From: Xanthomonas arboricola pv. guizotiae | GTDB lineage: Bacteria > Pseudomonadota > Gammaproteobacteria > Xanthomonadales > Xanthomonadaceae | Assembly: GCF_002940205.1 (NCBI RefSeq) | Contig: NZ_MDSK01000016.1 | Span: 1-64,000, forward strand | Length of the DNA stretch: 64,000 nucleotides | Reading direction: 5' to 3' | Part shown: piece by piece, positions 28,447-38,095 of the stretch | How positions within the stretch are numbered: the stretch's first letter is position 1 | Layout of the letters: every line of letters begins with the position of its first letter | Translations under genes and position numbers: made by a program | Notes under the pieces: generated by a model | Databases searched by the model: none | Told to the model about the DNA's origin: nothing | What the model saw: only the letters and a program-made list of their open reading frames with translations

Positions 28447-29145
28447 ATGAAAAAACTGATCGGACGATTTTGCCAAGGCCTCAGCTTGGCGTTGATCTGC
28501 TCGATGGCACTGGGCGCATGCAGCACCGATCCGAAGATGGCCGATTCCCTGCCGCTTCCGGATCCGCTCGCGATGTCCGGGGTGCAGCCGGAGTATCGAC
28601 TCGCCCCGGGCGACTTGCTGTTGTTCAAGGTATTCCAGGTCGACGATCTGGAGCGGCAGGTCCGCATCGACCAGAACGGCCACATCTCGCTGCCGCTGAT
28701 CGGCGACGTCAAGGCAGCCGGTCTGGGCGTGGGCGAACTGGAAAAGCTGGTGGCAGAACGCTACGCCGCCGGCTATCTGCAGCAACCGCAGGTGTCGGTG
28801 TTCGTGCAGGAATCCAATGGTCGCCGGGTCACGGTGACCGGTGCGGTCGACGAGCCGGGGATCTATCCGGTGATCGGCGCCAATCTGACCCTGCAGCAGG
28901 CCATCGCGCAGGCCAAGGGCGTCAGCACGGTGGCCAGCCGCGGCAACGTCATCGTGTTCCGTATGGTCAATGGGCAAAAGATGCTCGCACGGTTCGACCT
29001 GACCGAGATCGAGAAAGGGACCAATCCGGATCCTGAGATTTATGGCGGCGACATCGTCGTGGTGTACCGCTCGGACGCACGCGTCTGGTTGCGCACCATG
29101 CTGGAACTGACCCCCCTTGTGATGGTGTGGCGCGCTTACCGATGA
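28447..29145 (+). CDS. gumB: GumB, outer-membrane polysaccharide export lipoprotein (OPX/Wza family)
   Basis: 232 residues. Signal peptide with lipobox L-G-A-C near residue 25, then the Poly_export domain (YRLAPGDLLLFKVFQVDDLERQVRIDQNGHISLPLIGDV) and a SLBB domain (VTGAVDEPGIYPVIGANLTLQQAIAQAKG). With GumC it exports xanthan and affects chain length. It is shorter than Wza and lacks the large C-terminal helix domain, as known for GumB. ATG 28447 is chosen because it starts the signal peptide. Its stop overlaps gumC. Confidence 0.96.
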   Translation: MKKLIGRFCQGLSLALICSMALGACSTDPKMADSLPLPDPLAMSGVQPEYRLAPGDLLLFKVFQVDDLERQVRIDQNGHISLPLIGDVKAAGLGVGELEKLVAERYAAGYLQQPQVSVFVQESNGRRVTVTGAVDEPGIYPVIGANLTLQQAIAQAKGVSTVASRGNVIVFRMVNGQKMLARFDLTEIEKGTNPDPEIYGGDIVVVYRSDARVWLRTMLELTPLVMVWRAYR

Positions 29146-30566
29146 GCATGAATTCAGACAATCGTCCTTCCCCGTCTCATCGTCATGGGCATCTCGAGCT
29201 GGCCGACGTTGGCTTGCTCGACTACTGGCACGCGCTGGTGTCGCAGCGCTGGTTGATCATTCTGATCACCGTCGCGGCAGTGGCATTGGCGTTTGGCGTC
29301 ACCCTGTTGATGCCGGAAAAATACCGCGCCACCAGCACGCTGCAGATCGAGCGCGATTCGCTCAATGTGGTGAATGTCGACAACCTGATGCCGGTGGAGT
29401 CGCCGCAGGACCGCGATTTCTACCAGACCCAGTATCAGTTGCTGCAGAGCCGCTCGCTGGCCCGTGCGGTCATCCGCGAAGCCAAGCTCGATCAGGAGCC
29501 GGCGTTCAAGCAGCAGGTCGACGAAGCACTGGAGAAGGCCGCTGCCAAGAATCCGGAAGCCGGCAAGTCGGTCGACTCGCGCCAGGCGATCATCGAGCGC
29601 AGCCTGACCGATACGCTGCTGGCCGGGCTGGTGGTCGAGCCGATCCTCAATTCGCGGCTGGTCTACGTCAACTACGATTCGCCGGACCCGGTGCTGGCTG
29701 CCAAGGTCGCCAACACCTATGCCAAGGTCTTCATCGTCAGCACGCAGGAACGCCGCATCAAGGCGTCCTCGTTCGCGACCAAGTTCCTGGCCGAGCGCCT
29801 GGAGCAATTGCGCGACAAGGTGGAGGACTCGGAGAAGAGTCTGGTCTCCTATTCCACCGACGAGCAGATCGTGTCGGTGGGCGACGACAAGCCATCGCTT
29901 CCGGCGCAGAACCTCAGCGACCTCAATGCGATGCTGGCATCGGCGCAGGACGCCCGCATCAAGGCCGAGGCAGCCTGGCGTCAGGTCAGCAGCGGTGACG
30001 CGATGTCGCTGCCGCAAGTGCTGAGCAATCCGCTGATCCAGAGCCTGCGCGGCGAGCAGATCCGCCTGAGCACCGAGTATCAGCAGAAGCTGTCGACGTT
30101 CAAGCCGGATTATCCGGAAATGCAGCGTCTGAAGGCGCAGATCGAAGAGTCGCGTCGCCAGATCAATGGCGAGGTCGTCAATATCCGCCAGTCGCTGAAG
30201 GCGACCTATGACGCGTCGGTGCATCAGGAGCAGCTGCTCAACCAGCGCATCGCCGGATTGCGTAACGATGAGCTGGATCTGCAGAGCCGTAGCATCCGCT
30301 ACAACATGCTCAAGCGCGACGTCGATACCAACCGCCAGCTCTACGATGCGCTCTTGCAGCGCTACAAGGAAATCGGTGTGGCGAGCAACGTCGGCGCCAA
30401 CAACGTGACCATCATCGATACCGCAGACGTGCCTACGTCTAAGACTTCGCCGAAACTCAAATTGAACCTCGCTTTGGGCTTCATCTTTGGCGTATTCCTG
30501 GGCTTGGCTGTGGCACTTGTGCGCTACTTCCTGCGCGGCACGGCAGCGCAGACGCGGTTGGACTGA
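29142..30566 (+). CDS. gumC: GumC, polysaccharide co-polymerase (PCP/Wzz type)
   Basis: 474 residues from the ATG that overlaps the gumB stop (ATGA); another ATG lies 6 bp on. A Wzz domain starts with the first membrane helix (about 38-58, WLIILITVAAVALAFGVTLL), a long periplasmic coiled-coil part follows, and a second helix (about 440-462) carries the proline-rich PTSKTSPKLKLN motif just before it. No tyrosine kinase domain is fused. It controls xanthan chain length with GumB. Confidence 0.95.
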   Translation: MSMNSDNRPSPSHRHGHLELADVGLLDYWHALVSQRWLIILITVAAVALAFGVTLLMPEKYRATSTLQIERDSLNVVNVDNLMPVESPQDRDFYQTQYQLLQSRSLARAVIREAKLDQEPAFKQQVDEALEKAAAKNPEAGKSVDSRQAIIERSLTDTLLAGLVVEPILNSRLVYVNYDSPDPVLAAKVANTYAKVFIVSTQERRIKASSFATKFLAERLEQLRDKVEDSEKSLVSYSTDEQIVSVGDDKPSLPAQNLSDLNAMLASAQDARIKAEAAWRQVSSGDAMSLPQVLSNPLIQSLRGEQIRLSTEYQQKLSTFKPDYPEMQRLKAQIEESRRQINGEVVNIRQSLKATYDASVHQEQLLNQRIAGLRNDELDLQSRSIRYNMLKRDVDTNRQLYDALLQRYKEIGVASNVGANNVTIIDTADVPTSKTSPKLKLNLALGFIFGVFLGLAVALVRYFLRGTAAQTRLD

Positions 30567-30628
30567 CATCGTGATGTTGCACAACGGTGGTTAATTGAAG
30601 TGACAACTGATTCAGCGTGGAAAAGGGT

Positions 30629-30651
30629 GGATCCCGTATGTTTCGGGATCC
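30629..30651 (+). terminator. Hairpin in the gumC-gumD gap
   Basis: A perfect 8-bp stem GGATCCCG / CGGGATCC around a 7-base loop, followed by TTCGTTTG. It stands in the longest gap inside the gum operon (30567-30810, 244 bp, no gene). It could be a weak terminator or a processing site. Confidence 0.5.
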
Positions 30652-30810
30652 TTCGTTTGAAAGTTTGTCTCTGTTGAAACAAAGGGCTGTCGTGCGATCT
30701 GGGGTCGGTAGGTATTACCGCGGTGATCGCTCGACGGAGATGATTGAAAGCTCGCGTGCGTTTCGTATGTTCCCCCCGCATGCGCCGTATCGAGTTTGGA
30801 GGACATCCCC

Positions 30811-32265
30811 ATGCTTTTGGCAGACTTGAGTAGCGCGACCTACACCACATCCTCGCCGCGATTGTTGTCCAAGTATTCGGCTGCAGCCGATCTGGTCCTG
30901 CGCGTCTTCGACCTCACCATGGTCGTGGTCTCCGGGCTGATCGCCTACCGCATCGTCTTCGGCTCCTGGGTGCCTGCGGCACCGTACCGGGTCGCCATCG
31001 GCACCACGCTGCTGTACTCGGTGATCTGCTTTGCGCTGTTCCCGCTGTACCGCAGCTGGCGCGGTCGCGGGCTGTTGAGCGAACTGATGGTGCTGGGCGG
31101 TGCGTTCGGCGGCGTGTTTGCGCTGTTCGCGGTGCACGCACTGATCGTGCAGGTTGGCGAGCAGGTCTCGCGCGGCTGGATCGGCCTGTGGTTCGTCGGT
31201 GGGCTGGCCTCGCTGGTGGCGGCCCGCACGGTGCTGCGCGGTTTCCTGAACCACCTGCGTACCCAGGGTGTGGACGTGCAGCGGGTGGTGGTGGTGGGTC
31301 TGCGTCACCCGGTGATGAAGATCAACCACTACCTCAGCCGCAATCCCTGGGTCGGCATGAACCTGGTCGGCTACTTCCGCACGCCGTACGACATCGCGGT
31401 GACCGAGCAACGCCAGTCGCTGCCGTGCCTGGGCGATCCGGACGCGCTGATCGAGTATCTGAAGGACAACCAGGTCGAGCAGGTGTGGATTTCGCTGCCG
31501 CTGGGCGAACGCGACCACATCAAGCAGTTGCTGCAGCGCCTGGATCGCTATCCGATCAACGTGAAGCTGGTACCTGACCTGTTCGACTTCGGCCTGTTGA
31601 ACCAGTCCGGCGAGCAGATCGGCAACGTACCGGTGATCAACCTGCGCCAGGGCGGCGTGGACCGCGACAACTACTTCGTGGTCGCCAAGGCGCTGCAGGA
31701 CAAGATCCTGGCCGTGGTCGCGCTGATGGGTCTGTGGCCGCTGATGGCTGCGATTGCGGTGGGTGTGAAGATGAGTTCGCCGGGTCCGGTGTTCTTCCGC
31801 CAGCGTCGCCATGGCCTGGGTGGACGCGAGTTCTACATGTTCAAGTTCCGCTCGATGCGCGTGCATGACGACCATGGCACCACCATCCAGCAGGCGACCA
31901 GGAACGATACCCGTATCACCCGTTTCGGTGCGTTCCTGCGCCGCAGCAGCCTGGACGAGTTGCCGCAGATCTTCAACGTGCTCGGTGGCAGCATGTCGAT
32001 CGTGGGTCCGCGTCCGCACGCCGCGCAGCACAACACCCATTACGAAAAGTTGATCAATCACTATATGCAGCGCCATTACGTCAAGCCGGGCATCACTGGT
32101 TGGGCGCAAGTCAATGGATTCCGTGGCGAAACCCCGGAGCTGCGCACGATGAAGAAGCGCATCCAGTACGACCTGGATTACATCCGTCGCTGGTCGCTGT
32201 GGCTGGATATCCGCATCATCGTGCTGACCGCAGTGCGTGTGCTCGGACAGAAGACCGCATACTGA
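30811..32265 (+). CDS. gumD: GumD, undecaprenyl-phosphate glucose-1-phosphate transferase
   Basis: 484 residues, same as X. campestris GumD, from ATG 30811 ([13 protein letters not shown]). Four N-terminal membrane helices, a CoA-binding-like Rossmann part ([18 protein letters not shown]), a fifth helix, and the C-terminal bacterial sugar transferase domain ([56 protein letters not shown]). It starts the xanthan repeat by moving glucose-1-P from UDP-Glc onto the lipid carrier. An in-frame ATG 15 bp upstream is possible. Confidence 0.97.
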   Translation: MLLADLSSATYTTSSPRLLSKYSAAADLVLRVFDLTMVVVSGLIAYRIVFGSWVPAAPYRVAIGTTLLYSVICFALFPLYRSWRGRGLLSELMVLGGAFGGVFALFAVHALIVQVGEQVSRGWIGLWFVGGLASLVAARTVLRGFLNHLRTQGVDVQRVVVVGLRHPVMKINHYLSRNPWVGMNLVGYFRTPYDIAVTEQRQSLPCLGDPDALIEYLKDNQVEQVWISLPLGERDHIKQLLQRLDRYPINVKLVPDLFDFGLLNQSGEQIGNVPVINLRQGGVDRDNYFVVAKALQDKILAVVALMGLWPLMAAIAVGVKMSSPGPVFFRQRRHGLGGREFYMFKFRSMRVHDDHGTTIQQATRNDTRITRFGAFLRRSSLDELPQIFNVLGGSMSIVGPRPHAAQHNTHYEKLINHYMQRHYVKPGITGWAQVNGFRGETPELRTMKKRIQYDLDYIRRWSLWLDIRIIVLTAVRVLGQKTAY

Positions 32266-32347
32266 TGATGGCGGGGAGTGTGCGACCTGGCGTGCCGAGC
32301 GCCGCGGGCGGCTGCATTGCAGCCGCCCCTCTCAGACAGGCGTCTGC

Positions 32348-33649
32348 ATGCTGATCCGACTGAGCGACGAGGCCCGCGTTCGCTGGCACAATCTGTTGAT
32401 CGAGCTGACCCTGCTGATCGGCGTCGGTTACAACCTGGTGCTGGCGCTGATCAACGCGAACGTGTTCACCGTACGCCCGGTGATCACCTATGCCGTCGAG
32501 TTCATGGTCTACGCCGCGTGTTTTCTGCTCGGCCTGGGTTCGATGAGCCGCAAGCGCATTGCATTGATCGTCAGCGGCCTGGGGCTGATCGTCACCTTGA
32601 TGTTCGTGCGCTTCCTGGTGAACTGGCAGATCGATCCGAAGTTCTTCCGCGACGCGCTGGTGGTGTTTGCGTTCGTGGTGCTTGGTTCGGCCTACACCGG
32701 TTCGCTGCCCAAGCTGTTCATCCGCATGACCATCATCGTTTCGCTGGTTGCCGCGTTCGAGTTGGCAATGCCGAATGCGTACGGCGATCTGGTCAACCCG
32801 AAAAGCTTCTTCGTCAACGCGCGCGGCATGAGCGCCGAAGGCTTCTGGAACGAAGACAGCAATCTGTTCGTCAGCGCGACGCGACCGGGCGAACGCAACT
32901 TCCTGCCGGGCTCCAACCTGCCGCGCGCCTCCTCAATGTTCATCGAGCCGGTGACGATGGGTAACTACATCTGCTTCTTCACCGCGATCGTGCTGGTGTT
33001 CTGGCGTTGGATGCGACCGGCGGCGCTGATCCTGTCGGTGGGCCTGATCGGCTTCATGATCGTGGCCTCGGACGGACGATTGGCGGCGGGCACCTGTGTA
33101 CTGATGGTGCTGCTGTCGCCGCTATTGAAGCGGCTGGATCAACGGTTGGCCTTCCTGGTGTTTTTGCTGGTGATCATGGCCGCGTGGTTGCTGGTCTGGG
33201 TCACGGGCATCACCGCGTACCAGGACACCACGATGGGGCGGATATTCTTCACCGTCCACTCGATGAATAACCTGTCCTTCAATTCCTGGATGGGCCTGGA
33301 TTTTGCGCAGGCGTATCGCTACTTCGACAGCGGCATTGCCTACTTCATCGCATCGCAGTCGATCGTCGGCGTGCTGGCCTTCCTGCTGGCGTATTCGTTC
33401 CTGCTGCTGATGCCGAGCAAGGAAGGGCAGTTGTTCAAGAACCTGGCGATCTTTGCGTTTGCGCTGAGCCTGCTGGTGTCCAACGGCTACTTCTCGATCA
33501 AGACCTCGGCGTTGTGGTGGTTCGTGTGTGGTTGCCTGTGGCACATGCTGCCGACCTGGTCTGCTGCTGCCAGCGCTACGCAGCTGCACCGACAGGATCC
33601 GGCCGACGACGAGGCGCGATTGCCACTGCCCGCGGGAGGTACGCGATGA
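32348..33649 (+). CDS. gumE: GumE, xanthan polymerase (Wzy-like)
   Basis: 433 residues with about ten or more hydrophobic helices and a large periplasmic loop (about 160-200, with NPKSFFVNARGMSAEGFWNE). Role by genetics in X. campestris: joining lipid-linked pentasaccharides. It has little sequence signature beyond its topology, and the call rests on order and length. Its stop overlaps gumF (ATGA). Confidence 0.93.
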   Translation: MLIRLSDEARVRWHNLLIELTLLIGVGYNLVLALINANVFTVRPVITYAVEFMVYAACFLLGLGSMSRKRIALIVSGLGLIVTLMFVRFLVNWQIDPKFFRDALVVFAFVVLGSAYTGSLPKLFIRMTIIVSLVAAFELAMPNAYGDLVNPKSFFVNARGMSAEGFWNEDSNLFVSATRPGERNFLPGSNLPRASSMFIEPVTMGNYICFFTAIVLVFWRWMRPAALILSVGLIGFMIVASDGRLAAGTCVLMVLLSPLLKRLDQRLAFLVFLLVIMAAWLLVWVTGITAYQDTTMGRIFFTVHSMNNLSFNSWMGLDFAQAYRYFDSGIAYFIASQSIVGVLAFLLAYSFLLLMPSKEGQLFKNLAIFAFALSLLVSNGYFSIKTSALWWFVCGCLWHMLPTWSAAASATQLHRQDPADDEARLPLPAGGTR

Positions 33650-34737
33650 GTGTGGCGGCAACGCAAGCACCGCAGCCGGTTGCACCGGTCGTCGGCGCGT
33701 ACGTTGCCACCGGCAGGCGCAGCCGCGACCCGCGTATCGATGCCACCAAGGCCCTGGCGATTCTGTTGGTGGTGTTCTGCCACGCCAAGGGCGTGCCGCA
33801 TGCGATGACGTTGTTCGCCTACAGCTTTCACGTGCCGCTGTTTTTCATGGTGTCCGGTTGGCTGGCGGCGGGCTATGCGTCGCGGACCACCGGATTGCCG
33901 CAGACCATCAGCAAGCAGGCACGCAGTCTGTTGCTGCCGTATGTGACGTTCTATCTGCTCGGTTATGTGTACTGGTTGCTGACGCGCAATATCGGCGAGA
34001 AGGCGGCGCGCTGGGGCAGCCATCCGTGGTGGGAGCCGATCGTGGCGATGTTCACCGGCATCGGCCCCGATCTGTATGTGCAGCCCCCGCTGTGGTTCCT
34101 GCCGGTGATGCTGGTGACGGTGCTGAGCTATGTGGTGCTGCGCCGCTGGCTGTCGCCGGTGGTGATCGCGGTGGCGTCGTTGATTCTGGCCTGGTGCTGG
34201 ATGCGCTGGTTTCCGGGCCAGCAGGTACGACTTTTTTTCGGCCTGGACGTTCTACCGGTGTCGCTGTGCTTCTACGCACTGGGCGCCTTGCTGATCCACG
34301 TTTCCGCACGCCTGCCGAGTTCCTTGCCGGTGAGCGCGCTGGCGACGGTGGTGCTGGCGTTGGCGGTGGCCTGGCTGGCCGATCGTAACGGCCGCATCGA
34401 CGTCAACATGCTGGAGTTCGGCCGCAACCACGCCGGGTTTGTGGTCAGCGCAGTACTCGGCTCACTGATGGTGATCTGTGCCGCACGGTTGGTGCAGGGC
34501 TGGGCCTGGATACAGTGGGTCGGCCGCAATACCTTGCTGATCCTGTGTACCCATATGCTGGTGTTCTTCGTGCTCTCCGGTGTCGCGGCACTGGCTGGTG
34601 GATTCGCTGCCTCGCGCCCGGGCCTGGGCTGGGCAGTGTTCGTGACGGTGTTTGCGCTGCTCGCGTGCGTGCCGCTGCGCTGGTTGCTGATGCGTTTTGC
34701 GCCGTGGACCCTGGGTGCCCGCCCGGTGGCGGCATGA
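33646..34737 (+). CDS. gumF: GumF, acetyltransferase for the inner mannose
   Basis: 363 residues, acyltransferase-3 family: RIDATKALAILLVVFCHAKG with the conserved His, YSFHVPLFFMVSGWL, and about ten membrane helices. It acetylates the internal alpha-mannose of the xanthan side chain. It is a tandem paralogue of gumG (shared DATKALAI/DAAKALAI and YSFHVPLFF motifs). Confidence 0.95.
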   Translation: MSVAATQAPQPVAPVVGAYVATGRRSRDPRIDATKALAILLVVFCHAKGVPHAMTLFAYSFHVPLFFMVSGWLAAGYASRTTGLPQTISKQARSLLLPYVTFYLLGYVYWLLTRNIGEKAARWGSHPWWEPIVAMFTGIGPDLYVQPPLWFLPVMLVTVLSYVVLRRWLSPVVIAVASLILAWCWMRWFPGQQVRLFFGLDVLPVSLCFYALGALLIHVSARLPSSLPVSALATVVLALAVAWLADRNGRIDVNMLEFGRNHAGFVVSAVLGSLMVICAARLVQGWAWIQWVGRNTLLILCTHMLVFFVLSGVAALAGGFAASRPGLGWAVFVTVFALLACVPLRWLLMRFAPWTLGARPVAA

Positions 34738-34750
34738 GCGGCGCTGCGCC

Positions 34751-35839
34751 ATGACCACCGCACCGTATTCCAACGCGGCCCGGCACGGCAGCCTGGGTGC
34801 CAAGGCTGCGCCGGCGCCTACATTGACCCGCGATTGGCAGATCGATGCAGCAAAGGCGCTGGCGATCGTCCTGGTGGTGCTGGGGCATGCCAACGGCATG
34901 CCGGCCGCCTACAGGTTGTTCGCCTACAGTTTTCATGTGCCGCTGTTTTTCGTGCTGTCCGGCTGGGTCGGCGAGCGCTTCGGCCACCGCGCAATGACGG
35001 TGGCGACGATTGCGAGGTTGGCGCGCACGTTGCTGGTTCCCTATGTCGCGTTTTTCCTGGTGGCCTACGCCTGCTGGTTGCTGATGGGAGTGACCAGCCG
35101 CGCGGCACATCCATCGCATGTGCTGCCGTGGTGGGATCCGTTTATCGGCCTGTTCTGGGCCAACGGCACGCGCCTGTACGTGCTTCCGGCGTTGTGGTTC
35201 CTGCCGGCCTTGTTCGTCACCACGTTGGCCTACATCGCCTTGCGCACGCGCCTGACGACGGCGGCGCTGGCGGCAGCAAGCCTGCTGCTCGCCTTGGCAT
35301 GGGCAGGCTGGTTTCCGTCGTTGCACCTGCGGCTTCCGTTGGCGCTGGATGTACTGCCTGTCGCGTTGTTCTTCATCGCCGTGGGCGGATGGCTGTCGCG
35401 CTATGCCGATGCACTGCGCGCGCTTGGCGCCTCGGTGTGGGCGTTGGCACTGCCGGTGCTGGCGGCAGCATGGTGGTGGCTGGCCGGATGGAACGGGCAG
35501 GTGGATGTGAACAATCTGCAGTTCGGGCATTCCGCTGCGGTGTTCCTGCTGGTCAGCCTGCTGGGCACCGCGATGACCTTGTGCGTGGCGTATTTCGTTC
35601 GACAGTGGCGTTGGTTGCAGTGGATCGGTGGCAATACCTTGCTGATCCTGTGCACGCACACATTGGTGTTCCTGGTGCTCACCAGTGTGGTGGCACGAAC
35701 GGGCGTGATCGCGCGCAGCCTGATCGGCACACCGGCCTGGGCGATGGGCCTGAGCGCGTTCGCGATCGCTGCAAGCGTGCCGATGCGCGCGGTGCTGGTG
35801 CGCGTGGCGCCGTGGATGTTGGGATTGAAACGTAAATGA
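34751..35839 (+). CDS. gumG: GumG, acetyltransferase for the outer mannose
   Basis: 362 residues, acyltransferase-3 family, with QIDAAKALAIVLVVLGHANG and YSFHVPLFFVLSGWVGERF plus about ten helices. It acetylates the external beta-mannose. ATG 34751 is 13 bp after the gumF stop. Clearly a duplication partner of gumF that has diverged in the loops. Confidence 0.95.
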   Translation: MTTAPYSNAARHGSLGAKAAPAPTLTRDWQIDAAKALAIVLVVLGHANGMPAAYRLFAYSFHVPLFFVLSGWVGERFGHRAMTVATIARLARTLLVPYVAFFLVAYACWLLMGVTSRAAHPSHVLPWWDPFIGLFWANGTRLYVLPALWFLPALFVTTLAYIALRTRLTTAALAAASLLLALAWAGWFPSLHLRLPLALDVLPVALFFIAVGGWLSRYADALRALGASVWALALPVLAAAWWWLAGWNGQVDVNNLQFGHSAAVFLLVSLLGTAMTLCVAYFVRQWRWLQWIGGNTLLILCTHTLVFLVLTSVVARTGVIARSLIGTPAWAMGLSAFAIAASVPMRAVLVRVAPWMLGLKRK

Positions 35840-35906
35840 CGAGCTTCCAGAATGATCAGCCGAGCATGCCGACGTGTTTGCGTCGCTGGCACAGGAGATT
35901 GGCGTA

Positions 35907-37049
35907 ATGAAAGTGGTGCATGTTGTCCGCCAATTCCATCCTTCGATTGGAGGCATGGAGGAAGTCGTCCTCAATGTGGCCCGTCAACATCAGGCCACCA
36001 GCGCCGATAGCGTGGAAATCGTGACCCTGGATCGGGTGTTTACCGATCCGGGCGCGCAGCTTGCGGAGCAGGAGACATATCAGGGCTTGCCGATCCGGCG
36101 CATCGGTTATCGCGGCTCGTCGCGTTATCCGTTGGCGCCGTCGGTGCTGAGCGCGATCCGCTCGGCGGATCTGGTGCATCTGCATGGCATCGATTTTTTC
36201 TACGACTACCTGGCGCTGACCAGGCCGCTGCATCGCAAGCCGATGGTGGTGTCCACGCACGGCGGCTTCTTCCATACCGCGTATGCCTCGCGGATGAAGC
36301 AGCTGTGGTTTCAGACGCTCACCCGCACCTCGGCATTGGCCTATGCGCGGGTGATCGCAACCAGTGAGAACGACGGCGAACTATTTGCCAAGGTGGTGTC
36401 GCCGGCACGGTTGCGGGTGATCGAAAACGGCGTGGACGTGGAGAAATACGCAGGGCAGGGTGCAGCGATGCCGGGACGGACCATGATGTATTTCGGCCGC
36501 TGGTCGGTGAACAAGGGTCTGATCGAAACCCTGGAGCTGCTGCAGGCGGTACTGCAGCGCGACCCGCAGTGGCGCCTGATCATCGCCGGGCGCGAATACG
36601 ATTTGAACGAGGCCGACCTGCGCAAGGCGATCGCCGAGCGGGGCTTGCAGGACAAGGTGCAGCTCAGCATGTCGCCGTCGCAGGAGCAGTTGCGCAGCCT
36701 GATGCAGCAGGCGCAATTCTTCGTCTGCCTGTCGCGCCATGAAGGCTTCGGCATCGCTGCGGTCGAGGCGATGAGTGCGGGGCTGATTCCGATCCTCAGC
36801 GACATCCCGCCGTTCGTGCGGCTTGCCGGCGAATCGGGCCAGGGCGTGATCGTCAACCGCGACCGGATCGATGCGGCCGCAGACCAGGTACAGGCGCTTG
36901 CGTTGCAGGCGGATGCGGATTTCGATACGCGTCGTGCAGCGTCCATGGCGTATGTGAGCCGCTACGACTGGAAGCATGTGGTCGGGCGGTACGTCGACGA
37001 GTACCACATCGCGTTGGGCACGCGCCGCGCCCAGGAGGCAGTGCGATGA
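35907..37049 (+). CDS. gumH: GumH, GDP-mannose alpha-1,3-mannosyltransferase (GT4)
   Basis: 380 residues, identical in length to X. campestris GumH (AceC family). GT-B fold: N-terminal HVVRQFHPSIGGMEEVVLNVARQH, C-terminal MMYFGRWSVNKGLIETLELL and the EX7E element in RHEGFGIAAVEAMSAG. It adds the inner mannose to cellobiose-PP-lipid, on the cytoplasmic face of the membrane. ATG 35907 begins the GT fold; upstream in-frame ATG 35874 is less likely. Confidence 0.96.
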   Translation: MKVVHVVRQFHPSIGGMEEVVLNVARQHQATSADSVEIVTLDRVFTDPGAQLAEQETYQGLPIRRIGYRGSSRYPLAPSVLSAIRSADLVHLHGIDFFYDYLALTRPLHRKPMVVSTHGGFFHTAYASRMKQLWFQTLTRTSALAYARVIATSENDGELFAKVVSPARLRVIENGVDVEKYAGQGAAMPGRTMMYFGRWSVNKGLIETLELLQAVLQRDPQWRLIIAGREYDLNEADLRKAIAERGLQDKVQLSMSPSQEQLRSLMQQAQFFVCLSRHEGFGIAAVEAMSAGLIPILSDIPPFVRLAGESGQGVIVNRDRIDAAADQVQALALQADADFDTRRAASMAYVSRYDWKHVVGRYVDEYHIALGTRRAQEAVR

Positions 37050-38095
37050 GCGCGCCTGCATCGGCAGCGACTGCGCGTGCGTCGGCACAGCCGCAGGTCA
37101 CCGTGCTGTTCTCCACCGAGAAGCCCAATGCCAGCACCAATCCGTATCTGACCCAGCTTTACGCTTCGCTGCCCGCCGCAGTGCAGCCGCGCTTCTTTTC
37201 GATGCGCGATGCGCTGCTGTCGCGCTACGACGTGCTGCATCTGCATTGGCCGGAATATCTGCTGCGCCATCCCAGTGCGGTTGGCACCCTGGCCAAGCAG
37301 ATGTGTGCGGCGCTGTTGCTGCTCAAGCTGCAGCTGAGCGGCACGCCGGTGGTGCGTACCTTGCACAATCTTGCGCCGCACGAGGATCGTGGTTGGCGCG
37401 AGCGCGGCCTGTTGCGCTGGTTCGACCGGCTGACGCGTCGCTGGATCCGCATCAACGCGACCACGCCGCCGCGACCGCCATTCACCGACACCATCCTGCA
37501 CGGCCATTATCGCGAGTGGTTTGCAAGGATGCCGCAAGGCACGCCGGTTCCGGGGCGGCTGCTGCACTTCGGCCTGATCCGCCCGTACAAGGGCGTGGAA
37601 ACGCTGCTGGAGGTAATGCGTCAGGTCGACGATCCGCGCCTGAAGCTGCGTATCGTCGGCAACCCGGCCACGCCGCAGATGCGCAGCCTGGTGGAGGAGG
37701 CCTGCGCGCAGGATCCGCGCATGAGCGCCCTGCTGGCCTATGTCGAGGAACCGGTGCTGGCGCGTGAGGTCAGCGAGGCCGAGCTGGTGGTGCTGCCATA
37801 CCGGCAGATGCACAACTCCGGCACCTTGTTGCTGGCGTTGTCGCTGGCACGCCCGGTACTGGCACCGTGGAGCGAATCCAATGCGGCCATCGCCGAAGAA
37901 GTCGGCCCGGGCTGGGTGTTTCTCTACGACGGCGAATTCGATGCAGCATTGCTGACCGGTATGCTGGACCAGGTGCGCGCCGCGCCGCGCGGCCCGGCGC
38001 CGGATCTGTCGCAACGCGACTGGCCACGGATCGGACAGCTGCACTACCGCACCTACCTGGAAGCGCTCGGCAAGGATGGAGACGCCACGCTGTGA
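37046..38095 (+). CDS. gumI: GumI, GDP-mannose beta-mannosyltransferase (GT94)
   Basis: 349 residues, the known length. GT-B-like: TVLFSTEKPNASTNPYLTQLYASL, VLHLHWPEYLLR, TLHNLAPHED, and LLHFGLIRPYKGVETLLEVM. It adds the terminal beta-mannose to the glucuronic acid and completes the pentasaccharide. ATG overlaps the gumH stop by four bases; its own TGA overlaps the gumJ GTG. Confidence 0.96.
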   Translation: MSAPASAATARASAQPQVTVLFSTEKPNASTNPYLTQLYASLPAAVQPRFFSMRDALLSRYDVLHLHWPEYLLRHPSAVGTLAKQMCAALLLLKLQLSGTPVVRTLHNLAPHEDRGWRERGLLRWFDRLTRRWIRINATTPPRPPFTDTILHGHYREWFARMPQGTPVPGRLLHFGLIRPYKGVETLLEVMRQVDDPRLKLRIVGNPATPQMRSLVEEACAQDPRMSALLAYVEEPVLAREVSEAELVVLPYRQMHNSGTLLLALSLARPVLAPWSESNAAIAEEVGPGWVFLYDGEFDAALLTGMLDQVRAAPRGPAPDLSQRDWPRIGQLHYRTYLEALGKDGDATL

